Shown piece by piece: positions 6,883-14,929 of a stretch of DNA of 14,970 nucleotides. The stretch covers positions 1 to 14,970 of the forward strand of contig URQG01000020.1 in the NCBI GenBank assembly GCA_900549895.1, in the 5' to 3' direction. Under the pieces are notes generated by a model. That model was given only the letters and a program-made list of their open reading frames with translations, was not told the origin of the DNA and searched no databases. How positions within the stretch are numbered: position 1 is the stretch's first letter; every line of letters begins with the position of its first letter. The translations under genes were made by a program, and so were the position numbers. The DNA comes from an uncultured Lachnobacterium sp. Its GTDB lineage: Bacteria; Bacillota; Clostridia; Lachnospirales; Lachnospiraceae.

Positions 6883-9800
6883 ATGAAGCTTTGGAAACGA
6901 TTATTAGCGATCCCTATTGCAGCCTCTCTTGTGATGGGGCTGCTGCCTGCACCTACGCTGGCAGCGGATACATCAGCACACAGCCACCCCATCTGCGGTG
7001 CAGCGCATGCCGATATTGGCGACCACACAGGCGCGTGTGAAGCTGTCGCATGGACAGCGTGGAATGGAACAGACGCTATTACATACAATGCTAACAAGAC
7101 CGCCTATATCTATCTGGAGAAGGATGCGACACAAGACGATTACCTTGATATAAAAGCAGGCTACACGCTCTATCTCTGTCTGAATGGTAAAAAACTGATA
7201 AGTTCCTCAACGGGTTCCACTGCTTTTCAAATGATGAGTCAGGTCATCAATGTCGACAATAATGCGAAGTTCATACTTTGTGACTGCAAAGGCAGTGGCA
7301 CGATCACTCACTCGTCCTGTGCAAAAGGAAAAGGAGTGAGAGTTGGCGGGTCAAGCAACACTGCCGCCACATTTTCCATGTACGGCGGAACGATCAGCGG
7401 CAATCATGCCGATGCGCAATGCTGGGGGGCTGGTGGTGCAGGTGTGGAGGTACAGAATGGCACTTTTAAAATGTATGGCGGCACCATCAGCGATAACTAT
7501 GATGAAAATACCGGGTCTTACGGCGGTGGTGGTGTATGCGCGCATACCAGTGGCACATTTACGATGTACGACGGTATCATCAGTGATAATCAATCCGTAA
7601 CAGACGCCGGCGGCGTGACAGTGGTGGGCGGTACTATGAATATATACGGCGGCACCATCAGCAATAACAAAGCGACGAACGATGGCGGCGGCATCTGGAC
7701 GAACATCAACGAATTCAAAATATCCGGCAACAGCGTGATTGAAAACAATACAGCGGGCAGAGATGGCGGTGGTTTATGTTACTATGCTTCTTATAGCTAT
7801 AATATGACCATTTCCGACTCTGCGCGCATCTCCGGTAATACTGCAACCCGTTATGGCGGCGGTATTTATTTCGATAAGGAAGGCACGCTTACGATAAACG
7901 GCGGCAGCATCACCGGAAATACCGCGACAGGCGACGGCGGCGGCGTGTATTTTGGCGGCGATACATTCAGTATTTCCGGTAACTTGGACATCAGTGGCAA
8001 TAAAAAATCGGGCGCAGACAACAACGTCTATCTGCCAACCAACAAATATATCACTATTGTGGGTGCACTGACCGACAGCAATCCAATCGGTGTGACGACG
8101 GAAAAGACGCCGGATGCTTCTAACTATGTTCGCATAGCTTCGGGGTCCAAAAACTATGCCGCTCCGGAAAAATTCAGCTACGAGAACGACAGCATCCCTG
8201 TCAGTGCGACCAGCCAAAATAGCAGCACCGCTGACCTCGTCGTGTGTAAGCATAACTGGAATTCAACTTGGAGTTCAGATTCTTTCTCTCATTGGCATGA
8301 TTGTTCCATCTGCAAAGGCAAAGGGGATATTGCTGCGCACACCTACGACCAGCAAGTTAAAACAAAAGCGTATGAGAAATCCTCTGCGACCTGCCTATTT
8401 GGAACGACTTACTATATGTCCTGCGTCTGTGGCGCAAAAGGTGCGGATACGTTTGAAATCGGCGACAAAGACCCTGCCCACCACAGCGGCATCTTAAATA
8501 ATGATTGGAAATCAAACGACACCAACCACTGGAAAGAGTATTCCTGCTGTCGTGCCCACGCAGAGGAAGCTGCCCATACGCCCGGTCCTGCGGCCACCGA
8601 GGATGCTCCGCAGCTATGTACGGTATGCAGCTATGAGCTTGCTCCGGCTTTGGAACACACCCATGTCTGGGGTGCATGGATCTCCAACGGTGACGGAACA
8701 CATACCCGCACCTGCGCAAAGGACGGCAGCCACACCGAAACAAATGCCTGCTCCGGCGGTATCGCTACTTGCCAGAGCTCGGCAATATGCGCTGTCTGTA
8801 ACACAGCTTACGGCGCCAAGGATATGACCAACCACACCGGCGGCACTGAGGTACGCGGCAGCGTAGAGGCAACCACCAGCACAGAGGGCTACACAGGCGA
8901 CACCTACTGCAAGGGCTGCGATACCAAGCTCGCTGACGGCAAAACCATCCCGAAAAAAGACAGCGGCTCCAGTGGCGGCAGCAGCTCCGGCGGCACTGGC
9001 AGTGGCAACTCTGGCGGTAATACTACCCCCTCCACCTCTGTGACCGTCCCGGTATCCGGCGAGGAAAAAACGATCCGGGTGAATTCAACTGTCAGCAGCA
9101 CGACTGCCACGATTGAAGATATTGACCTCTCCAAACTGAATACTGTCATTGGCAATGATGTGAAAACAGGTGTTGTGACCATCGACTTTTCCGTACTTGA
9201 GAAACAGATCGATACTGTAAAGCTCCCCGCTAACGTCATAAAGCAGATCGCAGATGCGGTGAAAGACCCGTCCAATGATGCGGAAAGCCTCTCGATCGTA
9301 CTTACCGATGGTACATCCATTGAATTTGACGAAAAAGCGTTGTCCAAAAAGACCGCACAGACAAACCAGACCGACATTACCATATCCATCAAACGCACCA
9401 CGGACAGCGCCCTGAGCGCCCTACAGCAGCAGGCAGTGGGCAGCCGGCCCGCGTGGGATATCAAGCTCACCAGCGGCGGCAAAAACATCTCTGACATGGG
9501 CGGCGTGATTACGCTCCACACACCCTATGAGCTGCGCTCCGGCGAGCAGTCCAATGGAATCGTGGTCTATTATGTAGACGAGAACGGTAACAGGGAAAGC
9601 TGTGAAACCAGCTATGATCCGGTAAAGAAGCTGATCAGTTGGAAAACCAGCCACCTCTCCGTCTACATGATCGGTTATGACGAGAACAGGGTGACTCCCG
9701 ATACGGACACAGAGGATCAGTCAGCGCTCAACGGCAGTCAGGTATCAAAGCTGAAGCTTCCGATCCTGCTCGCAACAGGAAAAGGCGGTAACCGGAAGAT

Positions 9801-10314
9801 CACTATCTCATGGCGCTCCTATGAGGACGCAGACGGATATGACTGCTACTGGTCATACTGTGACGGAAAACGCAGCTACAAGAAGCTCGCCACGGTAAAA
9901 GCGGCAAAAGACCGTGTCACCAGCAGACGCTTAGCCAACAACAGACGGTACAAATATTTTGTAGCCGCCTACAAGCTGATTGACGGCAAGAAGGTATACA
10001 TCGCCAAGTCCAATTCGCTCCATGTCGCATTAAATAACGCGAAAGCAACGAACGCAAAAAAAGTGACTGTCAATCAGACACACGTCCGGCTCAAAGCAGG
10101 AGATACATTTGTGATCAGGAGCCGCACCAGACTCGAAAACACCAATAAAAAAGAGCTGCTCCACGTAGCAGCATACAGATATTACACCTCCGATCAGAGC
10201 GTCGCTTCTGTATCGAAAATCGGAAAAATAAAGGCATTGAAATCAGGAACCTGTGTGATCTATGTCGTCGCAAACAATGGTGTTTACGGAACAATTAAGG
10301 TTACAGTAAACTAG
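6883..10314 (+). CDS. Large secreted surface protein: beta-helix, Cys/His modules, Fn3-like and BIG2-like domains
   Basis: No specific function is recognised; adhesion or surface display is the usual guess for this architecture. The 1143-residue product has a signal peptide (positive MKLWKR, hydrophobic core, TLA-A at about 27/28). An N-terminal module carries HPICGAAH (35-42). Glycine-rich repeats (about 155-375) follow, with units such as YGGTISGN and GGG[VI], resembling a right-handed parallel beta-helix. Residues 455-690 are Cys/His-rich, with CxxC pairs CSIC, CTVC, CAVC and CKGC plus H-W-C spacings, possibly metal-binding. A Gly/Ser linker spans 694-712. Then come a beta-rich domain of unknown type (about 718-932), an Fn3-like segment (about 955-1050, KITISWRSYEDADGYDCYW) and a BIG2-like end (about 1060-1143, SVASVSKIGKIKALKSGT). 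No LPXTG, SLH domain or C-terminal membrane helix is visible, so retention on the cell is unexplained. AAGGAG precedes the ATG by 10 bases. The gene is divergent from the MerR-family gene. Confidence 0.9.
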   Translation: MKLWKRLLAIPIAASLVMGLLPAPTLAADTSAHSHPICGAAHADIGDHTGACEAVAWTAWNGTDAITYNANKTAYIYLEKDATQDDYLDIKAGYTLYLCLNGKKLISSSTGSTAFQMMSQVINVDNNAKFILCDCKGSGTITHSSCAKGKGVRVGGSSNTAATFSMYGGTISGNHADAQCWGAGGAGVEVQNGTFKMYGGTISDNYDENTGSYGGGGVCAHTSGTFTMYDGIISDNQSVTDAGGVTVVGGTMNIYGGTISNNKATNDGGGIWTNINEFKISGNSVIENNTAGRDGGGLCYYASYSYNMTISDSARISGNTATRYGGGIYFDKEGTLTINGGSITGNTATGDGGGVYFGGDTFSISGNLDISGNKKSGADNNVYLPTNKYITIVGALTDSNPIGVTTEKTPDASNYVRIASGSKNYAAPEKFSYENDSIPVSATSQNSSTADLVVCKHNWNSTWSSDSFSHWHDCSICKGKGDIAAHTYDQQVKTKAYEKSSATCLFGTTYYMSCVCGAKGADTFEIGDKDPAHHSGILNNDWKSNDTNHWKEYSCCRAHAEEAAHTPGPAATEDAPQLCTVCSYELAPALEHTHVWGAWISNGDGTHTRTCAKDGSHTETNACSGGIATCQSSAICAVCNTAYGAKDMTNHTGGTEVRGSVEATTSTEGYTGDTYCKGCDTKLADGKTIPKKDSGSSGGSSSGGTGSGNSGGNTTPSTSVTVPVSGEEKTIRVNSTVSSTTATIEDIDLSKLNTVIGNDVKTGVVTIDFSVLEKQIDTVKLPANVIKQIADAVKDPSNDAESLSIVLTDGTSIEFDEKALSKKTAQTNQTDITISIKRTTDSALSALQQQAVGSRPAWDIKLTSGGKNISDMGGVITLHTPYELRSGEQSNGIVVYYVDENGNRESCETSYDPVKKLISWKTSHLSVYMIGYDENRVTPDTDTEDQSALNGSQVSKLKLPILLATGKGGNRKITISWRSYEDADGYDCYWSYCDGKRSYKKLATVKAAKDRVTSRRLANNRRYKYFVAAYKLIDGKKVYIAKSNSLHVALNNAKATNAKKVTVNQTHVRLKAGDTFVIRSRTRLENTNKKELLHVAAYRYYTSDQSVASVSKIGKIKALKSGTCVIYVVANNGVYGTIKVTVN
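7381..7920 (+). repeat. Degenerate coding repeats of the beta-helix region
   Basis: Repeat units encode [YG]GGTIS[GDN]N or variants at residues 167-174, 198-205, 229-236, 255-262 and 339-346. At DNA level 7474-7497 and 7645-7668 are identical at 22 of 24 bases. Unit spacing is irregular, about 25-30 residues between most copies. They form one continuous reading frame and are not CRISPR-like. Confidence 0.75.
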
Positions 10315-10341
10315 CATTTTATTTCATATTTGAACAAACAC

Positions 10342-10371
10342 CCCCACCGCACAATATTTGCGCCGGTGGGG
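10342..10371 (-). terminator. Hairpin just after the toxin remnant
   Basis: CCCCACCG and CGGTGGGG pair perfectly over eight bases around a 14-base loop. On the minus strand it begins three bases after the stop of the YoeB remnant and is followed by only moderately U-rich sequence (TGTTTGTT). It may be the old terminator of the toxin gene, or serve the surface-protein gene from the other side, where no T-tract follows. Confidence 0.5.
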
Positions 10372-10374
10372 CTG

Positions 10375-10461
10375 CTAATCTTCGTAGTGATATTTACACG
10401 CATATATAATTAGGTTTTGGTTACTATCCATGTTATAAACTAATCTGTGTTCAATGCCATT
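10375..10461 (-). pseudogene. yoeB: C-terminal remnant of a YoeB/Txe-family mRNA-cleaving toxin
   Basis: The minus strand encodes NGIEHRLVY, seven variable residues, then LIIYACKYHYED and a TAG stop at 10377-10375. This matches the end of YoeB toxins (EHRLVY...LLIAACRYHY in E. coli as I recall it), including the closing His-Tyr needed for RNase activity. Only about 28 codons remain: in-frame TAA lies at 10467-10465 and no start, toxin N-terminus or YefM-like antitoxin is visible upstream. YoeB proteins are about 85 residues, so this is a dead fragment. It lies within the convergent gap between the surface protein and ftsH. Confidence 0.72.
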
Positions 10462-10477
10462 CTGTTAAGCATCATTT

Positions 10478-10511
10478 CAGTGGTTTTCTGTCATAGAAAG
10501 CCACTGTTTTT
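10478..10511 (+). terminator. Rho-independent terminator
   Basis: CAGTGGTTTTCT pairs with AGAAAGCCACTG over 12 positions (one G-U) around the loop GTCAT and is followed by TTTTT. The orientation ends plus-strand transcripts, so it serves the surface-protein gene, giving a 3' leader-out of about 190 bases. The opposite side lacks a T-tract. The rest of 10512-10580 is AT-rich with two TTATCTAA copies 18 bases apart and no clear ftsH terminator. Confidence 0.85.
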
Positions 10512-10580
10512 ATGCCTAAAAACTTTAAAAATATTACAAAAAACCTTATCTAAATGACATTCATTATCTAATTAACTACA

Positions 10581-12395
10581 TTATTTTCTGTCTAAAATAT
10601 CCATAAATTCGTCACCTGTAATTGTTTCCTTCTCATACAGGTACATAGCCAGTTCGTCCAGTTTTTTCCTGTTTTCAGCAAGGATTTTTCTTGCATTTTC
10701 ATGCTCTGCTTTTACGAGCTGCACGACTTTTTCATCAATTTCCTTCTGGGTATCTGCGGAACAGGAAAGAGACGTATCGCCGCCAAGATACTGGTTGGTC
10801 ACGTTTTCCATTGCCACCATGTCGAATTCATCTGTCATGCCGTAGCGGGTGATCATCGCTCTTGCAATTTTTGTTGCCTGTTCGATATCATTGGAGGCTC
10901 CGGTCGTGATCTCACCAAATACGATCTCCTCTGCCGCACGTCCGCCTGTAAATGTAGCAATCTTATTCTCAAGTTCTTTTTTCGTCATCAGATATTTATC
11001 ACCCTGCTCAACCTGCATAGTGTAGCCGAGTGCACCTGAGGTACGCGGGATGATCGTAATCTTCTGGACCGGTGCTGAATGACTCTGCAATGCAGCTACC
11101 AGAGCGTGTCCTATCTCATGATATGCAACAACCTTCTTCTCCTGATCTGAAAGAACCGCATTCTTCTTCTGATATCCTGCAATAACCACTTCTATACTTT
11201 CTTCGAGATCAGATTCATTTACAACGGTCCTTCCACTACGGACAGCACGTAATGCTGCTTCATTTATAATATTGGCAAGCTCCGCACCGGATGCACCGGA
11301 TGCCATACGTGCAATCGTATGCAGGTCAACATCATCAGATGCTTTTATCTTCTTTGCATGAACCTTTAAAATTGCTTCACGGCCTGCAAGATCCGGCAGT
11401 TCAACCGGCACACGTCTGTCAAAACGTCCCGGACGTGTAAGTGCCGGATCTAACGACTCCGGACGGTTCGTTGCAGCAAGAATGATGACACCATTATTTC
11501 CTTCAAATCCATCCATCTCTGTAAGAAGCTGGTTTAAGGTCTGCTCCCTCTCATCATTTCCGCCCATTTGTCCGTCACGCTTTTTACCAATGGCATCAAT
11601 TTCATCAATAAACACGATACATGGTGCCTTTTCCTTTGCCTGTCCGAAAAGATCTCGAACTTTGGAAGCTCCCATACCGACAAACATCTCAACGAATTCT
11701 GATCCGGACATTGAGAAAAATGGTACATTTGATTCACCCGCCACTGCTTTTGCAAGCATTGTTTTGCCGGTTCCCGGAGGTCCTACAAGAAGGACACCTT
11801 TTGGCATAGACGCACCTACATCGGTATACTTCTTCGGATTGTGAAGATAATCAACGATCTCTGAAAGGTTTTCTTTCGCCTCATCTTCTCCTGCAACGTC
11901 TGAAAAACGGATTCCCTCACTGGATTGCACATAAATCTTCGCATTGCTTTTTCCCATTCCAAAAGCCATCGAATTTTTTCCTCCGGCATGCTCCATCAGT
12001 TTCTTCGCCATATAATTTCCCAGTGCGATAAAAAGGATCAATGGCAAAACCCCGGTCAGCAGGAAGCTGATGATCGGTGACATCTGCTTATCGATATCTT
12101 TTGCGAATACTGCTCCACATTCATATAGCCTGTCCGTCAGGTTCGGATCGTTCATCAGACCTGTTTTATAAATATTTTTTTGATCTTTATCTGTAAAGAT
12201 GATCTGATTGTCCTTAACTTCTACTTCACCAATATTCTTCTTCTCGATCATGCTCATAAAAGTTCCATAATCCGTTTCCTTTACCTGATGCTCCATAAGG
12301 ATTGGTGTGACAACCAGATTAAATACGATCAGCACTATTAACACAATCCCATAATAATATGCCAGTGGTTTTTTCGGTGTTTTAACTTCTTTCAT
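10581..12395 (-). CDS. ftsH: FtsH-type ATP-dependent membrane zinc metalloprotease
   Basis: FtsH is a membrane-anchored hexameric AAA+ protease that removes damaged or surplus membrane proteins and some cytosolic regulators. The 604-residue product has two N-terminal membrane helices (about 13-33 and 107-126) flanking a small external domain. The AAA domain has Walker A GPPGTGKT (205-212), pore loop MFVGMG (237-242), Walker B VFIDEID (261-267) and a second region of homology TNRPESLDPALTRPGRFDR (309-327). The peptidase domain has HEIGH (426-430) and the third zinc ligand Asp503 in TGASNDIEQ. All catalytic residues are present. It is slightly shorter than E. coli FtsH (about 644) and is not beside tilS-hpt, the usual Firmicute setting, so it may be a second, specialised paralogue. 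AGGAGG lies seven bases before the ATG. It follows the bile salt hydrolase by 50 bases with no terminator between, so cotranscription is likely. Confidence 0.97.
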   Translation of the reverse strand: MKEVKTPKKPLAYYYGIVLIVLIVFNLVVTPILMEHQVKETDYGTFMSMIEKKNIGEVEVKDNQIIFTDKDQKNIYKTGLMNDPNLTDRLYECGAVFAKDIDKQMSPIISFLLTGVLPLILFIALGNYMAKKLMEHAGGKNSMAFGMGKSNAKIYVQSSEGIRFSDVAGEDEAKENLSEIVDYLHNPKKYTDVGASMPKGVLLVGPPGTGKTMLAKAVAGESNVPFFSMSGSEFVEMFVGMGASKVRDLFGQAKEKAPCIVFIDEIDAIGKKRDGQMGGNDEREQTLNQLLTEMDGFEGNNGVIILAATNRPESLDPALTRPGRFDRRVPVELPDLAGREAILKVHAKKIKASDDVDLHTIARMASGASGAELANIINEAALRAVRSGRTVVNESDLEESIEVVIAGYQKKNAVLSDQEKKVVAYHEIGHALVAALQSHSAPVQKITIIPRTSGALGYTMQVEQGDKYLMTKKELENKIATFTGGRAAEEIVFGEITTGASNDIEQATKIARAMITRYGMTDEFDMVAMENVTNQYLGGDTSLSCSADTQKEIDEKVVQLVKAEHENARKILAENRKKLDELAMYLYEKETITGDEFMDILDRK

Positions 12396-12445
12396 GGTCT
12401 TTCCTCCTGTTGTTCTGCGTTATGCTTTCTCCGTGCATTTTCGTA

Positions 12446-13435
12446 TTATTTATTCTGCCATCTGACTTCGCCCTTGGACAGAAGCGGATAACAGATCAGC
12501 TGATCTGAATCCAGATTTTCCGCATGCATGTCAACCGCTGTGATCTGATGATTATCATAAGTCGTATAATAATAAATACCTTTTGCTGTATTACAACAGG
12601 ACGTGTATATCGTGATCTCATATTTGCCTTCTGTCACCTCACAGCATCCACGCTGCTGATCTACGGATCCTAAGATATGGAAGAACTGGCTTACACTCTC
12701 ATCCTCTTCTTCACCGGAGATCGAATTTAATTTTGTAAAGGCAACTTTCACAAATCTTGACTGGCTGGAAAGATCTCCAGGTATTCCCATTCCACCCATT
12801 CCTCTGCTATATGCATCAAGCTGTAATACTCCTGCAAAAGTACTCTCCGGCTGTTTTCTGGATACTCCGGCATAATTATTCAGTGCAAACATCTGACTCG
12901 GGAATGGTGGATTATTGGTAAGCACTCCTACCGGATTATCATATACATGCAGCCCATCTTTCATAGACTCAACAACGATACAGGAGTCTTTGTCTGCAAT
13001 GATCCAGTGAAGCTGTGCTGTCGGCAGCTGTTCACTGAATGCTGTACCTGTCAGTCTCATTGCTGCCAGCTTCTCTCTCGCCTCTGCTACAGTAGCACAC
13101 TGTGTAAGGATCCATGGGATGAACTCGAACTGTGCCACCTGGCTGACTTCTGTTTCATCTTCCGGCAAAGCCTCTTCATATGCCGCATTGCCGACAAAAT
13201 TAAGACCTGCCATTCCAAGGCCTTTTTCATTAACAGCATCATAATAAAGCGGATAACCTTCTGCAACAAATGCCATTCCGATCAAAGCATAATGGCTTTT
13301 TATCTTCCCGGCAAACCGGAAATCAAATTCGTAATTTCTTGGCGTTATCGTGATCTGTTCCCCATAGGAAAATTCATAATCAAGCGTTCTGCCCATATAA
13401 AAATCTTTTGTTTTGTAAGTTGCTGCTGTACACAT
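12446..13435 (-). CDS. bsh: Conjugated bile salt hydrolase (choloylglycine hydrolase family)
   Basis: This Ntn hydrolase cleaves glycine or taurine from conjugated bile acids in the cytoplasm; the family also includes penicillin V acylases. The 329-residue protein starts MCTAATYK. After removal of Met, Cys2 becomes the N-terminal nucleophile, which fixes the start at the ATG at 13435. A GTG nine bases upstream would bury the Cys. The catalytic set of the Clostridium perfringens enzyme is all present: Cys2, Arg16 and Asp19 (GRTLDYE), Asn79 (GLNF), Asn174 or 175 (LTNNPPFP) and Arg227 (SQSRFVK). LTNNPPFPSQ and GIPGDLSSQSRF favour bile salt hydrolase over penicillin acylase. No signal peptide is seen. 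The gene lies 21 bases after cls and 50 before ftsH on the same strand. Substrate preference cannot be read from sequence. Confidence 0.94.
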   Translation of the reverse strand: MCTAATYKTKDFYMGRTLDYEFSYGEQITITPRNYEFDFRFAGKIKSHYALIGMAFVAEGYPLYYDAVNEKGLGMAGLNFVGNAAYEEALPEDETEVSQVAQFEFIPWILTQCATVAEAREKLAAMRLTGTAFSEQLPTAQLHWIIADKDSCIVVESMKDGLHVYDNPVGVLTNNPPFPSQMFALNNYAGVSRKQPESTFAGVLQLDAYSRGMGGMGIPGDLSSQSRFVKVAFTKLNSISGEEEDESVSQFFHILGSVDQQRGCCEVTEGKYEITIYTSCCNTAKGIYYYTTYDNHQITAVDMHAENLDSDQLICYPLLSKGEVRWQNK

Positions 13436-13443
13436 ATCGAACA

Positions 13444-13448
13444 CCTCT
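13444..13448 (-). promoter_or_regulatory. Shine-Dalgarno site of bsh
   Basis: AGAGG stands eight bases before the ATG at 13435. It abuts the alternative GTG at 13444 and so supports the ATG that places Cys at position 2. Confidence 0.75.
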
Positions 13449-13456
13449 TCTTTCTG

Positions 13457-14929
13457 CTATAATAGTCCTGCAAACAATCTCATAAACAACTGTCCGAGCC
13501 GTAAATATGCACTCCGTCCTGTGCGGTACTTTTCGGTCACTTCCCTGCATTCATTCATTGTTGCTCCCAGATCATCTCTTATATCCAAAACTGTCTGACT
13601 ATCCGCCATAAAACAGCCATTTTCAAAGTGGTGATAAAGACTTCTATAGTCAAGATTTATCGTTCCGCAAGTTGCCATACAGTCATCTGCAACACTCATT
13701 TTTGCATGACAGAATCCTGGTGTCCATTCATAAATCCTCACACCATTTTTCACCAGTCCATGATAGAAAGAACGTGTAATGCTGTATATTAACTTCTTAT
13801 CCGGCATTCCCGGAGTGATGATCCTGACATCTACTCCACGCTTTGCTGCCAGACACAAGGCATGTGTCATCTCATCGGTAATGATCAGATATGGTGTCAT
13901 AAACCAGCAATATCTCTCTGCCTTGTTTATCATACTGATATAGACTTCTTCTCCCACCTGTTCATCATCCATCGGACTATCTGCATAAGGCTGGATAAAT
14001 CCTTCCTGCGCTGCCTGATAATCTGATTTTACAAGATACTGATCAAAATCTGTATCATTTATATCTTTCATACTTACAGCATTCCACATTTCCAGAAATG
14101 TAATCGTCAAAGATCTGACTGCATCACCTTCCAGACGTATTCCGGTATCTTTCCACTGCCCATATGGATGCGTATAATTAAAATATTCATTTGCAAGATT
14201 GTATCCGCCTGTAAAACCAATCTTTCCATCGATCACCGTGATCTTTCTGTGGTCACGGTTATTCAAAAACACATTCAGTCCCGGCATAAATGGATTAAAC
14301 ACTCTGCAATGAATTCCTGCAAATTCCAGTTTTTTCACAAAATCCGTATTAATAAATCCTATCGATCCCATATCATCATAGAAAACACGGACTTCCACTC
14401 CTGCCTTTACACGTTCTTCCAAAACATTCTGTATTTTCTTCCATGCCTTGTCATCTTCTATGGCATGATATTCCATAAAAATAAACTTTTCTGCTTTCGA
14501 CAGATCTTCAAGCTGTGCATCAAGCCCTTTTTCTGCTGCATCATAATAGGTAACATCTGTATTCTGATATACCGGATAATGTGCATTTCTCTGAATGTAA
14601 GCACTGATATTTCCGGCTTTTGGAATTTTAGCATTCATCTTTTCCAGGCATGCCACATTGTCAGGAAGCAACGGCAATAACTTTCTGTCGATATCTGCAT
14701 ACCGCTCCCGCATCTTACGTGTGCCTCCATTCAATCCGATCAGTAAATATAGTGCTACACCCATGATTGGGAAAATAAGAATCAAAATAACCCACGGCAT
14801 TTTCATAGAAGATGTTTTATCTGACGCATATAATGCCAGAACCAGTACTCCTGCAAATAATCTCGTAATAAGGTTTACGATCTCAGCATATTCATTCAGT
14901 TTTGTGATCATCATTACAATAACTGCAGC
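13457..14929 (-). CDS. cls: Cardiolipin synthase (phospholipase D family), 5' end missing
   Basis: Cls joins two phosphatidylglycerols into cardiolipin and glycerol at the cytoplasmic membrane. About 490 native residues are present. Two membrane helices (about 23-40 and 49-70, counted in the open frame) precede the catalytic part, which has two HKD motifs: HRKITVID (His232, Lys234, Asp239) with GFTGGYNLANEY, and HAKMSVAD (His413, Lys415, Asp420) with GTINLDYRS. Both are intact. The frame seems to start MYKRQ, but those five residues are translated adapter; native sequence begins after them and the true start lies off the contig, with probably 15-30 residues including a first helix missing. 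The gene ends 21 bases before bsh on the same strand, so the two should be cotranscribed. The operon promoter would be beyond the window. Confidence 0.95.
   Translation of the reverse strand, partial: AAVIVMMITKLNEYAEIVNLITRLFAGVLVLALYASDKTSSMKMPWVILILIFPIMGVALYLLIGLNGGTRKMRERYADIDRKLLPLLPDNVACLEKMNAKIPKAGNISAYIQRNAHYPVYQNTDVTYYDAAEKGLDAQLEDLSKAEKFIFMEYHAIEDDKAWKKIQNVLEERVKAGVEVRVFYDDMGSIGFINTDFVKKLEFAGIHCRVFNPFMPGLNVFLNNRDHRKITVIDGKIGFTGGYNLANEYFNYTHPYGQWKDTGIRLEGDAVRSLTITFLEMWNAVSMKDINDTDFDQYLVKSDYQAAQEGFIQPYADSPMDDEQVGEEVYISMINKAERYCWFMTPYLIITDEMTHALCLAAKRGVDVRIITPGMPDKKLIYSITRSFYHGLVKNGVRIYEWTPGFCHAKMSVADDCMATCGTINLDYRSLYHHFENGCFMADSQTVLDIRDDLGATMNECREVTEKYRTGRSAYLRLGQLFMRLFAGLL

Noticed and set aside
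7381..7920. Regular short repeats suggesting a CRISPR array or minisatellite
   Set aside because: Units are degenerate, unevenly spaced and all in one coding frame that encodes beta-helix rungs; there are no constant repeats with unique spacers.
8904..9521. A 205-residue minus-strand frame antisense to the surface-protein gene
   Set aside because: It is low-complexity, Ser/Val/Pro-rich, and mirrors the Gly/Ser linker and beta-rich coding sequence; no promoter or ribosome-binding site supports it.
14168..14680. A 170-residue plus-strand frame
   Set aside because: It is antisense to the cardiolipin synthase catalytic region, which has intact HKD motifs; composition is that of a shadow frame.
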